Part shown: positions 53,501 through 62,500 of the stretch, in pieces
Position numbering within the stretch: position 1 is the stretch's first letter
How the letters are laid out: every line of letters begins with the position of its first letter
Assembly: GCA_020205615.1 (NCBI GenBank)
Contig: CM035170.1
Coordinates: 38,414,143 to 38,478,142 of the forward strand
Length of the DNA stretch: 64,000 nucleotides
Direction: 5' to 3'
Origin: Panax quinquefolius
Lineage: Eukaryota > Streptophyta > Magnoliopsida > Apiales > Araliaceae
Notes under the pieces: model-generated
Database searches by the model: none
The model's input: only the letters and a program-made list of their open reading frames with translations
What the model was told of the DNA's origin: nothing
Program-made: the position numbers and the translations under genes

Positions 53501-56500
53501 AGGTTCCTTTCCCTTCCTGTGCTCGAGCTCTTCGGACTGAACATAGCTAGACGCTGCATCCTTCAACTCTTCCATCCGAAGCATCTGTTCGGCTATGTCC
53601 TGTCTTTGTTTCAAAAGTACTTCCATGGCCTCATATCGCGCCGTCGCCATTTTGGTGACTTGGAAGCCTTATCATCTGATCGTCTAAATTGTCGGGTTTA
53701 AGCGGTATGCCTTCTACCAGATTTTCAGACCATGATCGGGTTCTTTCTCGATAGTAAAACCGGTCTTCTCTTGACATTGCCAACTAAGCCGGGTGAGATC
53801 CTTCCGGATACACGCTTGAAGCCGTCTTGGTATAAAAAGATCATAGCGAGGACCCAACCGGTCCTTGACGAACTAACAGCCATCGGCTGTCCTTCGAGTG
53901 TAGGTGTTCTACTCTTCACCATGGATTTTGACGTAGAACAACTAAAGTCTGTGATTGAAAATATTCAAGGACACTAGAAAACAGCCCTCCTTCTAGCGCT
54001 AATGTTAATGCCAAGATCTTTCCTCACGTCCCAATCACGTAAGACGCGTCTGATATCCTGCACAGTTCAACAAGTCAACACCCAAAGCTTAACGGCTTGA
54101 TCGTCGGGGGATAGCTCCGGCGTGAGAGTCAGTACAGGCGATCACAAGGTTAACAATAGAGAATAAAATATCTAGTGCTTGAGAGATAATAATTTGGTTA
54201 AGTGTTGTTACCTTTAGATTATGTGATCCTCGCCCCATATACTCCAAGCCCGGTTTACCGTGCCACCCACTACCGTCTGGCACAGTCCCCCACTCATGTT
54301 CATCTCAGCCGAAAGCGTGCAACTCACCCACTACATTACATCCTTTGTTTGCTACTGCCGATAATTGAGTCCCATCCTCATTAATGCATAATGTAGATAA
54401 TATGATCATTTGTTATCTTTTGTAATGATGGCCGGTCAAAGTTGATAAATATATATTATTTGCTTAATGGATCAGCCCAAATGAGAGGCCCAATACATTT
54501 AAGGCATAATGAATATAACACAAGGGAGGAGCCCAATAGGTCTGGCCCAATAGTGAAAGTATCACGGCCCACCACTTGTCATTAATTTTTTGTCTATATA
54601 TGGTGTTACGTATGTTTCGGACTACTACGTATTGTGGGGCAACTTGTTCTTAGTACTTACCACAGAATTTTCCTCTGTTGGCATGAATCAGGTCCTGAGC
54701 TAAAGAAAGATGAATTAGAGCAACTTGTGATTCAGCTTATACTAGACCGTGTATTGGTAAGCAACTTGATCATCTCATATTGGATCGACTGCATATTCTT
54801 GTAATACTTAATCATGTTAGCAATAACTGCATATTCTAAAACTTAAGAATACAAGTTCATAGTATCCTAATTGCCAGTGGAAGACAGCTACATTATTGCT
54901 AGGATACAAAATTTGCGTACCTTTACTGTGCATTTACTATTTATATTTCAATACAAAATGAATTCATGTTTTTCTGTTAGTTATTCATGGATCAGGTGGT
55001 TAAATGAGTTGCATACCCAGACTAGGAAAACGTACTGTTAGTCTGAAGAACTTTAGTTACCCCTTATATTTCTGAAAAATATTACTTAAATACACTTTAA
55101 ACCTTAAAGTTTTTCACCTTTTACGCTTCAAACCTTAATGTTTTTAACTTTAAGACATTAAACATTAATGTCTCTATATTTCTATAGAAGAAAACCTTTT
55201 GGCTACCAAATTGAACATTTTTTTACTAGAATAAGTCACGTGACTCAAAATAAAAGGGTAACTAAGTCTTTTAAGGGCATATATCGTCTCCTTGTTTTTC
55301 TTTTTTATCACACACTAATCATGTGAGTACAATGTTTTGTGCTTCCAAATATAGGGTAAAATACAAAGTCGACCACTGAACTTTAGTGGTTTTTGGGTAT
55401 GGAGCCCTTTTCTTTTGGTCAACGCAAATTGAGCCCATTTCTATTAAAAAATTTGAACTTCGGATCGATCTCGAATGAGATTTGAATGTGGCGCCTGGGG
55501 CTCAAAGTCCAATTTTTTTAATAGAAAGGGGCTCAATTTGTGTTGACCAAAAGAAAATGGCTCAATACCCAAAAATCACTAAAGTTTAGTGGTCGACTTT
55601 GCATTTTACCCTCCAAATATATATAAGATGTTCAATCAATCTAGAAAATTAAGTTTTTTAAGGGTATATATTGTTTCTATTGACTTTATTTTTTTTCTTC
55701 ATCACACACTAATCACGTGCGTATATTTTTCTGTGTTTTCAAATATATTTTGGATTGAAATTATCTAAAATACCTCTAATTCGGATCAATTATTACTCAT
55801 CGTCGGCCAAAAGGTTCAATTTATAGTGATTTAAAGACATTAAGGTTCAATGTCTTTAAGTTAAAACATTGGGGTTAAAGTTGTAAAAGTAAAAAATTTA
55901 AAGTTTTAAAGTGTATTTAAGCTGATAAAGATTGATTTTTTTTAATGATGGGTAACACGTTCAAGCCATTAAAGACAGAAGATCGACTCAAGAACAAATT
56001 ACATTATGAGCTCCATTGGTAGCTCTTAATTCAGAAAATGCTAGTGTGCTAAGCCAAAACTAATATTGCATATACCGCCCATTCTTTTTTAGTTGCATCT
56101 AATTATTTTTTAGCTAATAACAAGGAGAGTGTTTCTATAGGATACTTTTTTACATTAATGTTTATGGAGTTGCATACGCTGTTAATGAGGTATATCTTAG
56201 ATATGCTAGTAACAGAATACCCAGGTATAGATCACTACCTCATGTGAACTGAAAGTGTGAGGAGAATTTTAAACAATATAAGCAAGATATTGATTATCAT
56301 TAACTGTGATATGAGCTTAGCAAGATGGTCAAACTATTTATTGACCGAGTAATATATATGAAGTTTAGTTAAACAGCTGATTAAAACCCTAGCCCTAATT
56401 ACGGATTATGATTTGATAGTTAATACAATTATTATAATTGTAGCTATGAATATGTGTTTGTACAGTATAGAATTAATGATCAAAGGTTGATGAGATAAGG

Positions 56501-59500
56501 TATAACCTTAGTGGACCCTAATGTTAGATTAGAAATCCTAATCTACAGTTAGAAAACCCTAACGATCAGTTAGGAACCTTGATTGTAATTCCGGAAACCC
56601 TAAATTTCTATTTGGGAACCCTAAACCCTAATTAGCAAACCCTAATTGTTATTATCAAACCCTAAGGGTTAAAGATTAAAGGGAATAATGTCAAATGACT
56701 AATATACCCTTAAAATCATGTGGAAAATTACCAAAATACCCTATTGAATGCGAAATTACTAAAATACAATTTACTTAACTTTTAAGTTAAAAGGATTATG
56801 GTCAAATTTATTGACACATCACTTGAGCTACTACCATACACCTTGCATCAGCCAACTTAAGCCACATAACAACATTATCAACCACAAGAATCAAGGAGTG
56901 AGAGATTAAAGAAAGAAAATATCAAATAAAGCCTCATTTTGCGTTTATACACTAGCCAGGACTCTCTCTCTCAAAGCCACGAAATTAACTTATAATTCAG
57001 TCCCTAGAAAAGTCCCTAACACCCCAAGATCATATTAAGAAGCAAGGATTAAAGATTGTTCAAAGAGAGGTATAAACCCTAACTAAGTTTAATCTTGTAT
57101 GCTAAGATAAATTTTGTGTTTTTGTGTTTAGTTATGTGTTATAAGATGTTATTTAGTGATCTATGATGATATATCATGGATCCATAACATCAAAGTGCTT
57201 AAAAATGAAGTTTTCAAAATTGTCAAGAACCCTAGATTTATGGCCTGACAAGCAAATGTCAGAGGCCATAGATCTAGATCTGTTAATGGTTAGACTTGTT
57301 AGTTGTATTAGAGTTGTAGTATGCTATGAGGGGAGTAATCTGGAAGTGGAATCATGTTCATATCATGTCCAGATTCCAATATATTAATGGTCAAAGTGGG
57401 TTGACCAGTCATGATTTTCATTTTCTGGGTAACCCAGAAATTCTCCAGCAGTGTCTGACAAGATGTTCATGAGCCCAGATCTTTCATGTGTGTTGTGTTT
57501 TTTTTGTGTTAATGTATCAATGTTATACTTTGGTATATGGACTATAGAATCATGACCTTAGATCACATAAACAACAAACAAAATCAAAGTAGTAAGCAAT
57601 CAAACTAGGTTGACCGAACACAATTTGAGTTTTTTGGAAATTCCAGAAAACTTGTGAACATGGTTTCTGACAAGGTTTGACCAAGCCAGATCTTGAGATT
57701 GTGATGTAGTTAAGCTACCTAAGTGTAATAATGTTGTTCTTTGACACGAGGACTACAAGATTGTAACACTTAAACACCAAAACATTACCTAGAATTCAAG
57801 TTATGGAGGTTGCAAAGTAGCTACCAGGAACTGTCTGGGTTTCTAGGTAACCTAGAAAGCCCATAACAAGCCTGACAGCCACTTTGAGCTTTTAGATCTT
57901 GAAGATGTGATGTAGTTTGACCTTGATTATTGTTGGTACATGTAGTATTATTATATCAATACTACATAACCATTACACTTACATGCCCATAACCATCTTT
58001 AACAAAGAATTGAATCTGGTCAAAGTAGGCACCCGGAAGCTGACTATGAATGTTCTTGAGGCTTAAGAACACCAACAGTGACAGTTTGTGTCGCTAAAGA
58101 CTTTAACGACAGTTTTTGTTAAAATTAATTATATTAATTTCCAATAAATCAATAAAAATAGAAAATAATTCCTAAAAATTCAAAAATGAGTTTTAAAAAT
58201 TATTTTAAGTTATAAAAATTAACTTTTGATAGTTTGACATAATTTTCATTAATATTTTTATTTATTTGAATATTAATGATATTAAATTTATTTAATAATT
58301 GTATTAAATAAATTAGTTAAAAATGATTTTAATATTTTAAAAATCATTTTAAATGATAATAAAGTGTTAAAAAATATTTTAAGTTATAAAAGATGACTTT
58401 TAATATTTTGAGATAAATTTCATTAATAATTTAATATTAATGATAATAAATTTATTTAATAATTATATTAAATAAATGGTTTAAAAATGGTTTTATGATT
58501 TTATGATTTAAAATGATATAAATGAAAAAATATTTTAAGTTATAATAAATGACTTTTAATATTTTGATGAAAAATACATTAATATTTGAATATTAATGGT
58601 AATTATTTAAAAATGATTTTAAATGTTTTAAAAATCATTTAAGGGTAATATTAGTGTTTTAAAAATATTTTGAGTTATTATAAATAACTTTAATATTTTG
58701 ACAAGGATTTCATTAATATTTTAATATTATTTAAATATTAATGATAATGGGATTATTCAAATATTTAAATCATTTAAAATGATATTGTTGACTTTTGCAC
58801 TCCAAACCAAAAAAGGTGTTTAAGTACACCCAAAACTTCAATTAAATGTAACAGAAAGCACACGTTCATTAGTTAACCGGTCAAAAGTGACCGGCTAAGG
58901 CTATAATGGGGATCTGGAGGGGTATTTAAGTCATTTTCTTTTTATCTTCTCCAACATCTAGTCTCTTTCCCTTCTCCCTTTCTCCTCTATAACCAACTTT
59001 CTCTCTCTTCTCTTTCTCAATCTTGAGGAGTTCGCCGGATTTGCAAGGGCGGAGAGGGGGATCCGAACGGCGACGGCTGTGTGCAGGAGCTAAAAGAGGC
59101 GTTCAAGCTTTATGATATCAATAAGAACGGACTCATTTCCTCGTCCGAGTTGCACCAGATCTCGACTCAGTTGGGCGAAAAATGTAGCGTGCCTGATACT
59201 TGCAGTAAGCTTTTGCAGTAGCAAAAGCAATCCCCTGCCTTCTCTCTCTCTGTAACTCATACCCTATATATCAACTCTATCTAGTGTGATTTGAAGCTTC
59301 AGATTGACATGATTTGTAGCATATATTTTCCTTTTGATTTTGACATTAATGTTCATACAAAATGAATCAGAATTTAAGCATAAGCATCATAAGTCCAAAG
59401 ATAGAGTTGATATTTAGTCCATAGGTGAAATGAGTGTATTAAATGCTAAACTTTTGGGAAATGTGAGATTTCCATTCACTACATCTGCAGGCACTTGGGA

Positions 59501-62500
59501 AATGCATGGTAAGATTTTATAATAAAACAGTGGAGACTATTCAAATTCTTTCTTTTGCAATGATTAAAATTCGTCATCTTCTTACTTGCATGGATATATA
59601 GAGCTGAAAAATTACATGATCTTAAAAACGACATAGCTTGCACCTGTCTGATGGGCACAGAACAGAGCATGAACAGAGCATGAAGTCTGATGGCCACAGA
59701 ACAGAGCATGAACAGAGCACGAAGTTATGATTTTAGAAATATTGTTATTCACATTTAGAAAATGAGCACAAAATCATGGATCTGCCCCCCTCGCTCTGTC
59801 TATTTATAGATTATCAATCAGCACCAATGGAGCCCCCTACCCAATATTGCAACAATCCAATGGTATTAACTCTTAACCACCCAATTCTATCTGGTTGAAC
59901 AAAGTTGTATTCGAAGACGAAGAAATACACCTAACCAAGTAACCTCCTCCTAATTCATAAAAGTCAAATATAGAATTCAAGGACCCTCCATTTGGAAAAA
60001 AAATGTGTTGTAATGCAGAAACTGATGGAAAGTTAGAACTCAGTTTGTTGAAGTTTGAGCTATCAAGCTTCTCTACAATGTTATATGTATGTGCACCATT
60101 TCTTATTTTCTATACATGAGAAATCTGGGATAACACATGAATAAATGAAACATGAATGTATTACATATCACCAATAGAATGTACAAAATGTTCCTGGATC
60201 AATTCCGTCGGTGTTGGGAGAGTCAGCTGGAGCCAGTATTCTGACGTATCGAATAACAACATTGCTAGAGAAGGAAAAAGGGAAGTATGAGGTCATATTA
60301 CAATACCATTTATTGGGATGTAACATGCTACTATAATAGTATCAAGCAGGCCAGCTCTGGAGGGGTCGCCAAACACTAATTATGACTAGGTATATACCTA
60401 CCAATCAAGCTACAGGCTTATACACCAATTGTTTTAATCGTGTATTACTTCAAATTGCTCAGTAGTTGTCTGCGTGTAACAAATAGGAAATATCCAGATC
60501 TAACAAGAATGCTTCCTTTGTGTCCAAGTGATATAGTGACTTTAAATGATAGTGTTATGTGACGTGATATGTTACGCTAATTGTGAGACCGATATTATTG
60601 ATTATAGGTCTTTCAAACACAACTAAATTATATTGTGTAGCAGTAGTCAACGACAAAGTCAAGTTTCCTTAACTCAATCTCAAGTTATTACTTTTCAAAT
60701 ATAGTAGTGGGTAATTAATGCGGATTATTCCACATCTGAGATTTATTATTGATTATTCGCAGTTGGTGCAAGTTCATTAATTCAAACTGAGTTTTCAAGT
60801 TCAAAAGCGTGACTGGTGAATAACTATTGTTGGTTATTCACATCTATAAGTATTATTGTTGACTGGTGAATAACTACTGTCTATTATAGAACAATTTTTG
60901 ATATATGTCTTAGCTAATTGTTTTGGCGAGATGAATATTTGTTGAAACTTGATACGTTCTAATTCAATTGTTATTGAAAGATCAATGCCAATTATTTCGG
61001 CTAGATCGAGATAGATATTATACGTTGAAATCATAGTATTTCTTTAAATCCAAACTATATTGCGATACGAACTCTTGATGTAAGACTAAGATGAACAACC
61101 TTTATATAAAAGGGAACTTTGTGGTCGGATATACGGCCGTTGCGCGAGCTTGAGTATTATGCATAATATTGGGTACAATGAAGCTGATCACTTTATGTAC
61201 TTGCGGAGGGGTATAATTTAATCTTTATAGTTATTTGATACACCTGGGTAATTTCAGCATTAAATAACTGTTAATTACTCGATTTGTTCAAGATCTATTG
61301 TGATCACTCAACATAAAATCAGGAAATAATCTACTTTGTTATTGCATAGTATTATCTCTTCATATTCGATTGAACATTATTGAAACTTCGAAAGCGTTTT
61401 ACTCTTTCATCATTGAATTGTTGGTTAGCATGAAATTCGATAAAGTCTTGTTATTGGTAAATGATTTATTCAGCTAATTCAAAGTCCTTTGAACATTGTT
61501 GAAGTCCTATCGAATCTAGAAATCTTATATTCTTGATTCATATATTTTATTGTATGTTTTAACTTGCGGAGCAAACTCGTTGTTCACCCTTGCTTAAATA
61601 TAACATTTCAGCTAAGAACGAAGTAGCAGGAGGGTCAGAGAAGGACAAGGGCAAAGGCAAATTGCAGGAGTAGTTAATATGAACATTACTTATTGTGTTA
61701 GTATGTGTACACCTTTTTGTATATCCGAGTGTATGTTTGTTATGTTAATGTTAGAAAACCTAGGATATTGTATTAATGATATTAATTAATCGTATATATG
61801 ATGTTATTCATAAATGAATGGATAGTTAGATGATGGATCGTGAGCACCAGACCCGGAGGTTAGGTAACCCTGATTTGGGGGCGTCACAGAAAGTACTACT
61901 TTATTATTTGTTATTTTTGCCTGAACATTACGGCTTACATTGGACACACTTGGGCATATATATATTTTTTCAATTAATTTCACTGTTAAATTTCGAATGA
62001 GTAAAATTTTTAGGTGGTTGGACACACTGGGGCATATATATATATTTTCAATTTATTTCACTTTTAAATTTTGAACGAGTAAAATTTTTAGGTGGTCATA
62101 CTTGGTGCTTTACGCAAATAGTAGGGTCTAGGAGGGTTAGATAAACATAAACTTGAGGCTATTTTCAGAACTTGAACACGTGACAAAATTCAACAAGTGA
62201 GAATAAACATGTCCAAGTGTTTCAAATGCAAACCTTAACATTCATAAAAAAGAGTCGACTAAAAAAGGACTCATTTTCATTTTTCAGATTGAGGTAGACT
62301 AGGTTGTACATGACTGGAGGATGGTAGACCTGGCATGAGTATTCCACTCTATTGGACGAATGTTGCCTGGAACCTGTTTGTTCGGTTCGAAGAACCGATA
62401 TGTGTATGTGGTATGCTACATAGACTAAACTGTAACAAGCGAGGGTAGTTTTTATGAGTGCTTATAGTTGGGAATATTTACACAATCTAATTGTTATATA

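Larger units (their letters stand above)
41009..54574 (-). mobile_element. Complete Tat-lineage Ty3/gypsy retrotransposon
   Basis: Two LTRs in the same orientation (41009-41581 and 54003-54574) bound the element, and CTTGT flanks it on both sides (41004-41008 and 54575-54579). Gag and pol lie on the minus strand, so the 5' LTR is the right one. A primer-binding-site-like GCGCTAGAAGGAGGG lies next to the right LTR and a polypurine-type tract (AAAGGCTGGGGCAAT on minus) next to the left LTR. Between pol and the 3' LTR is an extra ORF on the opposite strand with a Transposase_28-like domain, a trait of Tat-lineage elements. A large LTR-like element (D) has inserted into gag. Coding regions are broken by many small indels. 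Confidence 0.9.
56256..61888 (+). mobile_element. Large LTR-like element C
   Basis: Starts TGTGAGGAGAATTTT and ends TGATTTGGGGGCGTCACA; TGTGA/TCACA ends and a perfect 5-bp target duplication GAAAG (56251-56255 and 61889-61893). Layout: AT-rich front with CCCTAA words (56560-56670), TATA-like TTTATACA (56944-56951), leader, donor-like AGAG/GTATAA near 57071, four hairpin subrepeats (57385-58110), AT-rich ~150-bp repeats (58190-58760), a MULE-derived insertion with a calmodulin-like piece, and a conserved terminal reading frame (61612-61673). No gag or pol, so a solo LTR or LARD-like element. Confidence 0.75.

Noticed and set aside
53732..53977. 81-residue plus-strand frame in the Tat leader
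   Set aside because: No domain and no second copy to compare; the minus-strand frame there is equally open.
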